This document shows, in pieces, positions 34,078-43,298 of a stretch of 64,000 nucleotides of DNA. Source of the stretch: Haliscomenobacter sp040401995. GTDB taxonomy: Bacteria; Bacteroidota; Bacteroidia; Chitinophagales; Saprospiraceae. Numbering within the stretch: the stretch's first letter is position 1; each line of letters begins with the position of its first letter. A model generated the notes under the pieces. It was not told the DNA's origin, made no database searches, and worked only from the letters and a program-made list of their open reading frames with translations. The stretch lies in contig JBBANM010000016.1 in the NCBI GenBank assembly GCA_040401995.1, positions 23,077-87,076 of the forward strand, read 5' to 3'. Both the position numbers and the translations under genes were made by a program.

Positions 34078-35036
34078 CCCAAACCAAAAAAAATCGAGCG
34101 ATGATTCGTAAAATATTTTCCAATCGCGTCTATTCCTTGGGCCTTACAATAATTTTTATGGGGCTATTGGCAAGTGTAGTCTTTCCTACCACGTTTCCAA
34201 CTTTCCAAAATTTCAGTCAAATTTTGCTCAATTTGTCGATTGACACCATAGTAGCCGTAGGTATGATGCTATTATTGATCTCTGGGGTTTTTGACTTATC
34301 GGTAGGTTCGGTAGTTGCTTTTTCTGGATGTTTGACCGCTTATTTGCTGTTTTTCCTTCATTGGCCAGTACCTATGGCTTTGATAGCAGGGCTTTTTTCA
34401 TCCGCAGTGATTGGCGGCATCAATGGCTACTTCATCGCCTACCTGGGCATAAACCCAATGATCCAAACCCTTGCCATGATGGGCATTGTTCGAGGTTTGG
34501 CCTTACTGGTCAGCGGAGCGGGGATCCAAGGCCTACCCTATTGGTTCAATGCCATCTCGCAATCCAAACTTTTGGGCGTACAAATGCCCATTTGGTATAT
34601 GCTCTGCATTGTGGGTGCCACCGCTTATCTAACTGCCAATACTACCTTTTTGAAACGATTTTACTTTATTGGCGGCAATGAAAAAGCCGCAGAACTATCG
34701 GGTATTGACGTTCGTAGGATGAAACTATTTTCTTTTGTTTTCATCGCGTCCTTAGCTGGGTTTGCTGGCATTTTACTTGCTTCTCGATTGGGTGCGGCTC
34801 TTCCTACTTCTGGTCGCGGTCTTGAGCTACGGGTGATAACGGCAGTGATTCTCGGCGGCGCCAGTCTACAGGGCGGAACCGGAAAAATTCAAGGTGCTTT
34901 GTTGGGAGCTTTGTTTATGGGCGTGGTAGCCAACATCATGGTTATCGCTAGAATTTCCGGTTATTGGCAAGAAATTATTTTAGGCATCATCTTGATTTTG
35001 GCAGTTTGCATTGACAAAGCATTACAAAAAAACTAA
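34065..35036 (+). CDS. Sugar ABC transporter permease (RbsC type)
   Basis: A 323-residue integral membrane protein with eight to ten predicted helices and the BPD_transp_2 signature (ISGVFDLSVGSVVAFSGCLT, YLGINPMIQTLAMMGIVRG, GGNEKAAELSGIDVRRMKLF, VILGGASLQGGTG). ATG 34065 overlaps the upstream gene; ATG 34101 (MIRKIFSNRVYS) gives a more normal N-terminus and may be the true start. It is the membrane channel of the importer, between ATPase and binding protein. Confidence 0.94.
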   Translation: MGHVTQTKKNRAMIRKIFSNRVYSLGLTIIFMGLLASVVFPTTFPTFQNFSQILLNLSIDTIVAVGMMLLLISGVFDLSVGSVVAFSGCLTAYLLFFLHWPVPMALIAGLFSSAVIGGINGYFIAYLGINPMIQTLAMMGIVRGLALLVSGAGIQGLPYWFNAISQSKLLGVQMPIWYMLCIVGATAYLTANTTFLKRFYFIGGNEKAAELSGIDVRRMKLFSFVFIASLAGFAGILLASRLGAALPTSGRGLELRVITAVILGGASLQGGTGKIQGALLGALFMGVVANIMVIARISGYWQEIILGIILILAVCIDKALQKN

Positions 35037-35040
35037 ACCT

Positions 35041-36051
35041 ATGAAACCTCTTATCTGGTTATTTTTTGCATTTTCTGGTCTGTCTTTTTTTGGTTGCGAG
35101 TTACCACCCCGACAACAGGAGGTTTCAAGCCAAGTGGTAGCACCAAGCAATAATCAGGCTATTGACAAAGAAGAATACGTAATGGTTACTACTGCTGTAT
35201 CTATGCCTTTGTATGTCAATCACGACCAGGCGGCTTTCCGGCGTTGGGGGAAGAAAAAAGGGGTAAAAATTTCAATTTTAGGTCCTGCTGATTGGGATGT
35301 TCCGGCACAAATCAACACCATCGAAGAAGTAATTGGCACCCGCCCGTCGGGACTCCTCATCAACGGTACCGATCCGGCTATTGCCCAAGCCATTAACAAA
35401 GCTGTTGCTGCTGGCATTCCCACTGTAGTTTACGATTCCGATATTCCGAATTCCAACCGTCATGCATTTCTCGGTACAAATTGGTACGAAATAGGACAAA
35501 TGCAGGGTCTTGAAATGGTAAAACTCACTGGAGGCAAAGGAAAAATTGCCTATATGGGCATCCTAGGGCTATCAAACATGGAAGATGGATTTAGAGGCTT
35601 ACTCGATGTGTTGAAAAAACACCCTGGAATAACAGTTGTTGGCAAGTATGATGATAAAGCTAGTGTAGAAGAAGCCGCCAAGATTACTGCCGATTTGATA
35701 TCTGCGCACCCTGACTTAGCCGGAATTTGCGGTTTTGATTCGAATTCAGGCCCAGGTATCGCACTTTCCGTTAAGGAGGCAAAAAAGGTGAATAAAATCA
35801 AAATCACAACGGTTGATTGGGAACCCGAACACCTCCAGTTGGTTAAAGAAGGTGTCATTCAACTCCTTGCTGGGCAAAAAAGGGAATTATTTACTTGGTA
35901 TGGTGCAGAGTTCCTTTACGACATGGTACACAAAACCAATCGTTTATCCAGCAACGATCAGCGCGCGGGGATCACCAATTTACCCACAACCGTCAACACT
36001 GGACTAATTAAAATCACCAAGGAAAATGTGGGGATCTTTTTGAGTAAATAG
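35041..36051 (+). CDS. Sugar ABC transporter substrate-binding lipoprotein
   Basis: A 336-residue protein from ATG 35041; the frame is open to 35011 but residues before the Met do not look like a signal. It has a lipoprotein signal (FSGLSFFGCE, lipid-modified Cys near residue 19), then a periplasmic-binding-protein type I fold like RbsB (YVMVTTAVSMPLYVNHDQAA, INGTDPAIAQAINKAVAAGI, PTVVYDSDIP, GFDSNSGPGIALSVKEA). It captures the sugar and delivers it to the permease. An ABC importer for sugars, rather than a SusCD pair alone, is less common in Bacteroidota. Confidence 0.94.
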   Translation: MKPLIWLFFAFSGLSFFGCELPPRQQEVSSQVVAPSNNQAIDKEEYVMVTTAVSMPLYVNHDQAAFRRWGKKKGVKISILGPADWDVPAQINTIEEVIGTRPSGLLINGTDPAIAQAINKAVAAGIPTVVYDSDIPNSNRHAFLGTNWYEIGQMQGLEMVKLTGGKGKIAYMGILGLSNMEDGFRGLLDVLKKHPGITVVGKYDDKASVEEAAKITADLISAHPDLAGICGFDSNSGPGIALSVKEAKKVNKIKITTVDWEPEHLQLVKEGVIQLLAGQKRELFTWYGAEFLYDMVHKTNRLSSNDQRAGITNLPTTVNTGLIKITKENVGIFLSK

Positions 36052-36110
36052 TAATTGGCGAGCTGGTTTTTTTCTTCATTTGCAGGATCCAATTTACCTT
36101 GCTAAATTCG

Positions 36111-36135
36111 CGCACTGTTTTCGGGAAACAGTGCG
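36111..36135 (+). terminator. Hairpin after the sugar ABC operon
   Basis: CGCACTGTTT and AAACAGTGCG form a perfect 10-bp stem with loop TCGGG. There is no T-run, so it may be a weak terminator or an mRNA 3' stabiliser. It lies 12 bp before the start of the DUF5916 gene. Confidence 0.5.
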
Positions 36136-36147
36136 TAAACCCAATCC

Positions 36148-38379
36148 ATGCGTAGAAGAATGTTACACCGCAGCTGGCTATTGCCTTTTTTTTGCAGCCT
36201 TTTTTGGATCAAATCTTTTGCTCAGGATGCGGTGGTGTTCAAACCCGATTCTATTCGCAAAGAGATCATTGCCACCAAAATTACTGGTAATTTAAGCGTC
36301 AATGGCCACCTTGATGAAGCCGATTGGAAAAATGCGAAACCTTCGCCACGGTTTACCCAGATAGAACCCTATCAAGGGCAGGATCCCAATTTTGAGACTT
36401 CGGTTAAGGTGCTGTACAACCGTCAGTTTCTGTATTTTGGTATATTTTCACGGGATTCTATGGGCAAAAAAGCCATTCGTGCTACCGATTTCAAACGCGA
36501 TTTTCGCTCCACCCAACACGATCAGATCAATTTGACCTTTGATGGGTTCAACGACCACCGCAACGCCATGTCGTTTGCCGCCAATCCATATGGCGTGCAA
36601 CGCGATTTGCTTTCTTTTGACGATACCTATTATGATACCGATTGGGATGGATTGTGGCGGGTACGCACCAGTAGAACCGATTCGGGTTGGGTAGCCGAAA
36701 TAGCCATTCCTTGGCAAACCCTGCGCTATCCCAAATCCCGAGACACCATTCAAAATTGGGGATTTAACGTGATGCGCAACCGCCGCTTAACGAATGAGAT
36801 CTCGGCGTTTTCCACCTATCCGCGGGCTTTTACCGTGATGCGCATGGATTATGCCGGGGTGCTCAAAAATTTACAACCGCCGCCGCCAAGACCGAATATC
36901 CGGATTATACCTTATGTGCTGACGTCTTATGATCACTACAAAGGTTTTGACCCTACAACCAAACCCGAAGACATCCGCTACAAACTCGGCGGTGATTTAA
37001 AATGGGCCATCAATTCCAATACCGTACTCGACCTGACTACCAATACCGATTTTGCCCAGGCTGATGCCGATCGTCAAGTCAACAACGTAACCCGTTTTTC
37101 CGTTTTTTTCCCTGAACGCCGCCAATTTTTTCTTGAAAATGCCTCCCTTTTTGGCGTAGGAGTTGGACAGTCTCAAGATGGAGCAGGCGGATCGATGCGG
37201 ATTCAACCATTTTTTAGTCGCACCATTGGTTTGGATGATCGAGGCAACCCGATTCCGATTGATGTGGGCGGGCGTTTTGTGCATCGTTCATTAAAAAGTA
37301 ACTACGGCGCCATTATGATGCGGCAACGCGAATTAGGCGATAGTCCTGCTACCAATTTTTTTGTAGGCCGATTTTCGCAAAATTTTGGCGCACAAAACCG
37401 CATTGGCGGCTTGATGACGATCAAAAATCAACCCGGCGGCAGTAATATTGTGAGTACCATTGACGGTTTTTTTCGACTTGGGGAATCCCACTCTTTAACC
37501 GCCATGGCGATCCATTCTACCTCAACTAATACTGGCATTCAAGGGTTTGCCGGTTTTTCCCAATACATTTTTTCCACCAACAAAACCAAGATCTGGTGGA
37601 CACAATCCGTGGTAACCAAGGATTTCAATCCGGAGATGGGTTTTGTTTCCCGCAAAGACGTGATCGGCACTACTCCGGGTATCAATTGGTATTACCGCGG
37701 GCGTTTGATGCCTTTTAAAAAAATCATCCGCGCATTTGAACCCGGTTTTTTGCCCGAAATGTACCATCAAGCCTCAACGGGTAAGTTAATAGAGTTACAA
37801 TTGCCGCTTTTCCCCTTTTGGCTGAATTTACAAAATGGCGGTTATATTGGCTATGGAATCAACCCAACCTATCAATTTCTGACCGAACCTTTTGAACCCT
37901 TAGGAATCACGATCAAAGAAGGCGCTTACCGCTATGTACAACATACGCTGTGGTTTAGCTCTGACCCATCCAAGATAGTTAACGTATTTGGTCAGACCAA
38001 TTGGGGAACCTACTTCAATGGCAAATTATTTGTGGCCGATATAACGCTGCAATTTGCCCCATTGCCCCATATTTCAATAGCGGGGCGATTGAACCGCAAC
38101 CAATTTACTGGCGTAGGAGAAAACAAGGTTAATGCCACGGTAGATTTATTTAGCGTAGAAGGGCGATTTGCCTTAAATCCGCGAGTACAGCTGATTGGGT
38201 TTTATCAGCAAAACACGCAAAATAAGTCAAAAAACTACAACATCCGTTTGGCCTGGGAGTATCGTCCGCTTTCTTATATTTATTTGGTACTGAACAAACG
38301 CGGTTTCAATAACCTAGATCAAAAACGCCAGATCGAAGACCACGCGATCTTGAAATTCAGTTATTTGAAGCAGTTTTAG
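36148..38379 (+). CDS. DUF5916 outer-membrane protein with CBM9-like N-terminal domain
   Basis: A 743-residue protein with a signal peptide (about 1-27, ending KSFAQ), a carbohydrate-binding family 9-like domain (about 45-240; VNGHLDEADWKNAKPSPRFT, SVKVLYNRQFLYFGIFSRDS), then a DUF5916 region (ITPYVLTSYDHYKG-like, VFFPERRQFFLENASLFGVG) that ends in alternating strands and a terminal aromatic (LKFSYLKQF), as expected for an outer-membrane beta barrel. Role unknown; some relatives lie near peptidase or glycosidase genes. It follows the sugar importer by 97 bp. Its 3' end has been duplicated downstream. Confidence 0.88.
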   Translation: MRRRMLHRSWLLPFFCSLFWIKSFAQDAVVFKPDSIRKEIIATKITGNLSVNGHLDEADWKNAKPSPRFTQIEPYQGQDPNFETSVKVLYNRQFLYFGIFSRDSMGKKAIRATDFKRDFRSTQHDQINLTFDGFNDHRNAMSFAANPYGVQRDLLSFDDTYYDTDWDGLWRVRTSRTDSGWVAEIAIPWQTLRYPKSRDTIQNWGFNVMRNRRLTNEISAFSTYPRAFTVMRMDYAGVLKNLQPPPPRPNIRIIPYVLTSYDHYKGFDPTTKPEDIRYKLGGDLKWAINSNTVLDLTTNTDFAQADADRQVNNVTRFSVFFPERRQFFLENASLFGVGVGQSQDGAGGSMRIQPFFSRTIGLDDRGNPIPIDVGGRFVHRSLKSNYGAIMMRQRELGDSPATNFFVGRFSQNFGAQNRIGGLMTIKNQPGGSNIVSTIDGFFRLGESHSLTAMAIHSTSTNTGIQGFAGFSQYIFSTNKTKIWWTQSVVTKDFNPEMGFVSRKDVIGTTPGINWYYRGRLMPFKKIIRAFEPGFLPEMYHQASTGKLIELQLPLFPFWLNLQNGGYIGYGINPTYQFLTEPFEPLGITIKEGAYRYVQHTLWFSSDPSKIVNVFGQTNWGTYFNGKLFVADITLQFAPLPHISIAGRLNRNQFTGVGENKVNATVDLFSVEGRFALNPRVQLIGFYQQNTQNKSKNYNIRLAWEYRPLSYIYLVLNKRGFNNLDQKRQIEDHAILKFSYLKQF

Positions 38380-39129
38380 CCCCCCATTTTTAATAGGTGT
38401 CCATACTTTTTTTGCAATAAATACGCCGTTTTACACTTTTTGCACCGTTGCTAACATTTTTTTAGCCAATCCCCAAAAAAGAGTTATATTTATTTGCTTT
38501 TAAGTCAAGCTGATTCCATCAATGTCTTTGTATAGACTTCTCTTGCTTCACTTACAGGCTCTACAATCGCAACCAACGAATTCAATTTTAAGCATAATTT
38601 TTTTTCATTCCTTTATTTTCTTCAAATGAACATTTTTGTTTCAAATCTCAATGTCGGGACTACTAGTGAGGTCCTAAGAGAAGGATTCGAAGCTTTTGGG
38701 GCAGTTGATTCCGCAAAAGTTATTATGGATCAGGAAACTGGCAAATCAAAAGGTTTCGGCTTCGTAGTAATGCCGAATGACGATGAAGCACAAGCCGCGA
38801 TTGACGCATTGAACAATTCGGACTTTGGCGGAAACACGATAAGAGTTAGCAAAACTCAAGAACGCGATGCTAGCGGTGCCGGCAGAAATCGCGGCGGTGG
38901 CAGCGGTTTCGGTGGCGGTAGCAATCGCGGCGGTGGCGGTTTCGGTGGCGGCAGTTTCGGCGGTGGCGGCAGTTTCGGTGACGACAGTAATCGCGGCGGC
39001 GGCGAAGAGGAATAATTTTTACAATCTCCATTGACGCCTTAATGGCAAACCGCTAGTACAAGTCTGTCAAAATCAATGAAAAACCTTGCATTGTAGCGCT
39101 TGTACGGTATCTCTCAACCCGTGTAACAT
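38300..39129 (+). repeat. Tandem segmental duplication, unit 1
   Basis: Starts inside the DUF5916 gene and contains its last 26 codons, a 246-bp leader and the first RRM gene. Homology to unit 2 (39130-39890) is high through the gene tail, the leader and the RRM, and is lost after the RRM stop codon. The period is about 830-840 bp. Confidence 0.88.
38626..39015 (+). CDS. RRM RNA-binding protein with glycine-rich tail, copy 1
   Basis: A 129-residue protein. Residues 1-80 are one RNA-recognition motif with RNP2 NIFVSNLNV (2-10) and RNP1 KGFGFVVM (about 43-50). The tail is glycine/arginine/serine-rich (GGGSGFGGGSNRGGGGFGGG) and ends acidic (RGGGEEE). Such proteins act as RNA chaperones, often induced by cold. 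Compared with copy 2, several residues are less conserved (SEVLREGFEAFG; VVMPNDDEAQ). The long AT-rich leader suggests post-transcriptional control. Confidence 0.93.
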   Translation: MNIFVSNLNVGTTSEVLREGFEAFGAVDSAKVIMDQETGKSKGFGFVVMPNDDEAQAAIDALNNSDFGGNTIRVSKTQERDASGAGRNRGGGSGFGGGSNRGGGGFGGGSFGGGGSFGDDSNRGGGEEE

Positions 39130-39131
39130 GC

Positions 39132-39209
39132 GGTTTCAATAATATTGATCAAAAACGCCAGATTGAAGACCATGCGATCTTGAAATTCAGTTATTTGAAG
39201 CAGTTTTAA
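39132..39209 (+). pseudogene. Fragment of the DUF5916 gene (last 26 codons) between the RRM genes
   Basis: Encodes GFNNIDQKRQIEDHAILKFS then YLKQF and TAA, identical to the end of the intact gene except Leu to Ile. No start codon or upstream part is present. It marks the breakpoint of the duplication. Confidence 0.9.
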
Positions 39210-39290
39210 CCCTATTTTTAATGGGTGTACATACTTTTTTTGCAATAAATACGCCGTTTTTACACTTTTTTACACCATTACTAACATTTT

Positions 39291-39323
39291 TTTGGCGCAA
39301 CACCTAAAAAGGAGTTATATTTG
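39291..39323 (+). promoter_or_regulatory. Promoter of the second RRM gene (Bacteroidota -33/-7 type)
   Basis: TTTG at 39291-39294 and TATATTTG at 39316-39323, an exact TAnnTTTG, 21 bp apart. Unit 1 has the equivalent TATATTTA at 38485-38492. Transcription would begin near 39330, giving a leader of about 135 nt before the ATG at 39466, with stretches conserved in both copies (CACTTACAGGCTCTACAA, CCAACGAATTCAATTTT). Confidence 0.6.
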
Positions 39324-39465
39324 TTTGCTTTTAAGTCGAGATGATTCCTGCAGTGTCTTTGAAAAGACTTCACTTCTTACTCTTACTTTACTTACAGGCT
39401 CTACAACAGCAACCAACGAATTCAATTTTTAGCATAATTTTTTTCATTCCTTTATTTTCATTCAA

Positions 39466-39879
39466 ATGAATATTTTTGTTGCAAAACTCAATTTCGGGAC
39501 TACTAGTGAGGACCTGAGAGAAGCATTCGAAGCTTTTGGGGCAGTTGATTCCGCAAAAGTTATTATGGATCAGGAAACTGGCAGATCAAGAGGCTTTGGC
39601 TTCGTAGAAATGCCGGATGACAACGAAGCGCAAAACGCTATCGACGGATTGAATGAAACGGACTTTGACGGAAACACGATAGTATGTAAGAAAGCTGAAC
39701 CTCGCGAAGGTGGTGGCAATCGTGGCGGCGGCGGTGGCGGCGGTTACGGTGGCGGCAATCGCGGTGGTGGCGGCGGCGGCGGTTACGGCGGCGGCGGCAA
39801 TCGCGGTGGCGGTGGCGGTGGCGGCGGTTACGGCGGTGGCGGTGGTTACCGTGACAAGCGCGACAACTACAATCGCTAG
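39466..39879 (+). CDS. RRM RNA-binding protein with glycine-rich tail, copy 2
   Basis: A 137-residue protein: one RRM (RNP2 NIFVAKLNF, 2-10; RNP1 RGFGFVEM, about 43-50) and a C-terminal tail of GGGGGGYGGGNRGG repeats (about 83-130) ending DKRDNYNR. The EMPDDNEAQNAIDGLN segment is closer to the usual family sequence than in copy 1. Role as an RNA chaperone is inferred from family. Its tail differs from copy 1 (tyrosines and basic end versus acidic end), so the duplicates may have diverged in partners. Confidence 0.94.
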   Translation: MNIFVAKLNFGTTSEDLREAFEAFGAVDSAKVIMDQETGRSRGFGFVEMPDDNEAQNAIDGLNETDFDGNTIVCKKAEPREGGGNRGGGGGGGYGGGNRGGGGGGGYGGGGNRGGGGGGGGYGGGGGYRDKRDNYNR

Positions 39880-39995
39880 TACTGTTTCGACACGTCGTCC
39901 ACAGGATTGAAGCTTTTATCTTGCCGCACTAAAGGGTAACCTGATACTGAACGATAGGATATAAGTTGCGGATCTTGAACGATCTCCGAGCATGG

Positions 39996-40024
39996 AAGGG
40001 GTGGCATTTATGTCTCCCCTTTTG
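39996..40024 (+). terminator. Likely terminator after the second RRM gene
   Basis: AAGGGG and CCCCTT arms around GTGGCATTTATGTCT-like loop sequence, followed by TTTTGTGTTTT. It is 117 bp after the RRM stop. The rest of the 39880-40199 gap shows no gene. Confidence 0.5.
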
Positions 40025-40199
40025 TGTTTTTAGGGCTGAAGGTCAGCGAGTTTAAAAAAAATTGCTCCTTCCAATGAGCAAAAAATGTTTAAAATTGCTT
40101 ATTTCAATGAGCAATTTCATAAAAGACATGTGGGTCAAATACCGCCAAAAATTAGGATTCGTGCTTACAGGTTTTGTTGGCGATTTTAATCCCCTTAAC

Positions 40200-40751
40200 T
40201 CAACGCAAGCTTCCAGCCATAGGCAACATATAGTCCACCAAATTTTTACCATTCTCTACATCTTTTTTTAGATCCTGGTGCAATTTTCGATTATCCGGAA
40301 ACGCATTTTTGATGTTCTTTTTCGTCAGTGGAATAAGGGCGCCTCGAGGCCCCTTGCTAAAAAAATACCTTTTTGGAATAGGATATTTGGGAGCTGATGC
40401 CCGTTCCAATTTATACATCAACAAATTTTGCTCGGGATTGAGCACTTCATAAGCCACGTTGTTGATGAAGCGATAGGTTCTACCCGAGCATAACCTTGCG
40501 CCATAAATTTCTGTTTTTCGGAGCTTGATTTTTTCAGTTCCTTGGTATACCGTTAGATTGGGCGCATCAGCAAAATGATTAAAGTAAATGTTGTTTTTTT
40601 CATTCTCACAATGCTTGGTATAGCTCAAAGTTTTATTTGAAAAGTCAGTAGGCGTTAGGTAAACGCCGCTACTATCCATTTGTGGGTGAGCTCGAATTAC
40701 CAATAATAGACAAAAAAGACCAAGTACAATACGTATGCTTAGTAGTTGCAT
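40200..40751 (-). CDS. Secreted protein of unknown function
   Basis: About 183 residues from the Met at 40751 (MQLLSIRIVLGLFCLLLVIR), with a signal peptide; the frame is open three codons further to 40760. The mature part holds two cysteines (about residues 48 and 89), a YVYQGTEKIKLRKTEIYGAR-like beta segment and a basic C-terminal region. No family is recognised. It is transcribed divergently from the M28 peptidase gene, with 203 bp between. Confidence 0.65.
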   Translation of the reverse strand: MQLLSIRIVLGLFCLLLVIRAHPQMDSSGVYLTPTDFSNKTLSYTKHCENEKNNIYFNHFADAPNLTVYQGTEKIKLRKTEIYGARLCSGRTYRFINNVAYEVLNPEQNLLMYKLERASAPKYPIPKRYFFSKGPRGALIPLTKKNIKNAFPDNRKLHQDLKKDVENGKNLVDYMLPMAGSLR

Positions 40752-40953
40752 AGCTGCCACATTTGATGTTTACTCTAGTTCCATTATTATACACAGGACA
40801 ATTCTCATTATTCTATGTTCGCGGCGCGCAAGATAATTGTAGAAAAAGGAACCATCCTTATTGCCCATTTTTTAAGTTGACTTGCCATTTTTTGCACATT
40901 TCCTCCTACCTTACAGCACATCAAACCATTTCTTTACACCAATTGCGACGAGC

Positions 40954-43146
40954 ATGAAAAAAATATTTGTACTACTCCTAGTAGCGCTAACACCTTTTTT
41001 GTTGGCTGCTCAAAACAAAGATTTATTGGGTTTTTCGGCGGCATCAGCGGCCAAACAATTGGATTTGGAAAACAAATTCGATCAGCAATTACAAGCCAAA
41101 AACCTGGATCAATGGATGAAGCAACTCTCTATGTTGCCGCACCACGTCGGTTCTCCTCATGGCAAAGCCAATGCGGAGTTCATTGCCGCCCAGCTAAAAT
41201 CATGGGGCTGGGAAACCACCATTGAAGAATTCCAAGTGCTTTTCCCTTCTCCCAAATTGCGCGTATTGGAAGTGGTATCTCCTACGCCCTACAAAGCAAA
41301 ACTGACCGAAAAGGCCTTTAAGGAAGATCCATCTACCAGCACGCCCGATATGCTCCCCAGCTACAACTGCTTTTCCGTTGACGGCGACGTGACCGCGGAA
41401 GTTGTATTTGTGAATTATGGCATACCCGCAGATTACGAATTGTTGGAACGCTATGGCATTGATGTCAAAGGCAAAATCGTCATTGCCCGTTATGGAGGCT
41501 CCTGGCGCGGTATCAAACCCAAAGTGGCGGCCGAGCATGGCGCCATCGGTTGTTTAATTTATTCCGATCCTAAAGACGATGGCTATAGCGCTGGCGAGGT
41601 ATATCCTAAAGGGGCTTTCAAAAATGAAACTGGCGTGCAACGCGGCTCGGTACTGGATATGCCTCTAGCACCTGGTGATCCACTTACACCGGGTTATGGC
41701 GCCACCAAAGACGCCAAGCGCATCGACCGTAAAGATGCGGTAACCTTGACCAAAATACCCGTTTTACCCATTTCTTATGAGGATGCCCAACCCATTTTTG
41801 CAACTATGGGTGGCCCGGTTGCCCCAGCAGATTGGCGGGGCGGCTTGCCTTTGACTTATCGTTTGGGGCCTGGCCCTACTAAGGTGCATTTGAAACTAGA
41901 ATTCAATTGGGAATTGCGCCCAGCGTATGATGTGATCGCCAAACTAACTGGTACCGATTTTCCTGATCAATGGGTGATTCGCGGTAACCACCATGATGGT
42001 TGGGTACACGGCGCCAATGACCCCATTAGCGGCTTGGTAGCCGAATTGGAGGAAGCGCGCGTCATTGGCATGATGGCCAAAAATGGTCAACGCCCCAAAC
42101 GCACCTTGGTGTATTGTGCCTGGGATGCTGAAGAACCTGGATTGATCGGTTCCACCGAATGGGTCGAAGCCCATGCTGATGAATTGACAAAAAAAGCGGT
42201 GGCCTACATCAATTCGGATAGCAATGGCGCAGGGTTCCTTGGCGCCGGTGGCTCGCATACGCTCGAGAAGTTTTTCAATCAAGTAGCACGTGATGTTACC
42301 GATCCACAAACACAAAAAAGTGTGCTGGAGCGCCGAAACGCCCTTGGTCAAGTTTATTCCAGCTCCCCTACCACCGATTTTAAATTAGAGGCATTGGGAT
42401 CGGGTTCTGATTTTACGCCATTCATCCAGCACTTGGGCATTGCTTCCATGAACGTTGGTTTTGGTGGCGAAGACGATGGCGGCGAATACCATACCATCTA
42501 CGATACTTATGCTGATTATGTGCGTTTTAAGGATCAGAATTTCCAGTATGGCGTAGCACTTGCTAAAGTAGGCGGACGTACCGTCTTGCGTTTGGCTAAT
42601 GCTGAAGTGTTGCCTTTCGATTTTCAACACTTTTATCAAACTGTGCGCGGTTACAGTGATGAGGTATTGCGCTTTGCCGATGAGCAACGCGAAAAAACGG
42701 AAAAAGATAACCGTTTGATTAGCAATGGAACTTATGCGTTAGTCTTGAACCCACGTGAGGCGATCAAAGCCCCCAATACAAAGGCTGAAACACCACATTT
42801 CAATTTTGCGCCGCTGCTAACGGCATTGGATAAATTAGAAACAGCTGCTAAGCATTATGAAGATGCCAGTACGCGTATTGCTGCCAATCCTGCTGCTGTC
42901 AATCAAGCGTTGATGCATTTGGAGCAAAAACTAACCCTTCAGCAAGGACTTCCCAAGCGGCCTTGGTTCAAGCATTTTATTTATGCGCCCGGTTTTTATA
43001 CGGGTTATGGGGTAAAAACCCTTCCAGGAATTCGGGAAGCGATTGAGCAACGTGAGTTCTCCGAAGTAGACAAGCAAATTGTCAATACTGCTGATGCCTT
43101 GAATGCTTTTACGGCTGAGGTGGAAAGATTGAGCAAGGAGAAGTAA
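40954..43146 (+). CDS. M28 family zinc metallopeptidase, glutamate carboxypeptidase II-like
   Basis: A 730-residue protein from ATG 40954 (MKKIFVLLLVALTPFLLAAQ, signal peptide). It has a protease-associated domain (about 130-300; GIDVKGKIVIARYGGSWRGI), a zinc peptidase domain (VIRGNHHDGWVHGANDPISG, with His and Asp ligands; YCAWDAEEPGLIGSTEW, with the catalytic Glu pair; GSDFTPFIQHLGIASMNVGF; GGEYHTIYDT, with the last His) and a C-terminal dimerisation domain like the transferrin receptor. It would cleave C-terminal acidic dipeptides or similar in the periplasm or outside. All metal ligands appear present. The frame's earlier ATG at 40882 lacks a signal. Confidence 0.94.
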   Translation: MKKIFVLLLVALTPFLLAAQNKDLLGFSAASAAKQLDLENKFDQQLQAKNLDQWMKQLSMLPHHVGSPHGKANAEFIAAQLKSWGWETTIEEFQVLFPSPKLRVLEVVSPTPYKAKLTEKAFKEDPSTSTPDMLPSYNCFSVDGDVTAEVVFVNYGIPADYELLERYGIDVKGKIVIARYGGSWRGIKPKVAAEHGAIGCLIYSDPKDDGYSAGEVYPKGAFKNETGVQRGSVLDMPLAPGDPLTPGYGATKDAKRIDRKDAVTLTKIPVLPISYEDAQPIFATMGGPVAPADWRGGLPLTYRLGPGPTKVHLKLEFNWELRPAYDVIAKLTGTDFPDQWVIRGNHHDGWVHGANDPISGLVAELEEARVIGMMAKNGQRPKRTLVYCAWDAEEPGLIGSTEWVEAHADELTKKAVAYINSDSNGAGFLGAGGSHTLEKFFNQVARDVTDPQTQKSVLERRNALGQVYSSSPTTDFKLEALGSGSDFTPFIQHLGIASMNVGFGGEDDGGEYHTIYDTYADYVRFKDQNFQYGVALAKVGGRTVLRLANAEVLPFDFQHFYQTVRGYSDEVLRFADEQREKTEKDNRLISNGTYALVLNPREAIKAPNTKAETPHFNFAPLLTALDKLETAAKHYEDASTRIAANPAAVNQALMHLEQKLTLQQGLPKRPWFKHFIYAPGFYTGYGVKTLPGIREAIEQREFSEVDKQIVNTADALNAFTAEVERLSKEK

Positions 43147-43171
43147 TTGAATAGATCCATGTTAAGTTGGA

Positions 43172-43208
43172 GAGAGCAGTATCGAAGTGGTACTGCTCTC
43201 TTTTTTTT
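43172..43208 (+). terminator. Rho-independent terminator of the M28 peptidase gene
   Basis: GAGAGCAGTA and TACTGCTCTC form a perfect 10-bp stem around a 9-nt loop, followed by eight T. It lies 25 bp after the stop codon. Confidence 0.92.
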
Positions 43209-43298
43209 ACCAGCCGGGTACTGAATTTTCATTAAAAACAATTAATGAATAAATTTATTAAAAAATACAAAAAGTATTAAATTTGCCAAAAACCCAGT

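Larger units (their letters stand above)
39130..39890 (+). repeat. Tandem segmental duplication, unit 2
   Basis: Begins at CGGTTTCAATAA, the same point in the DUF5916 gene as unit 1, and carries the gene tail, the leader and the second RRM gene. Differences from unit 1 are scattered, and in the retained gene tail they are nearly all synonymous. Confidence 0.88.
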
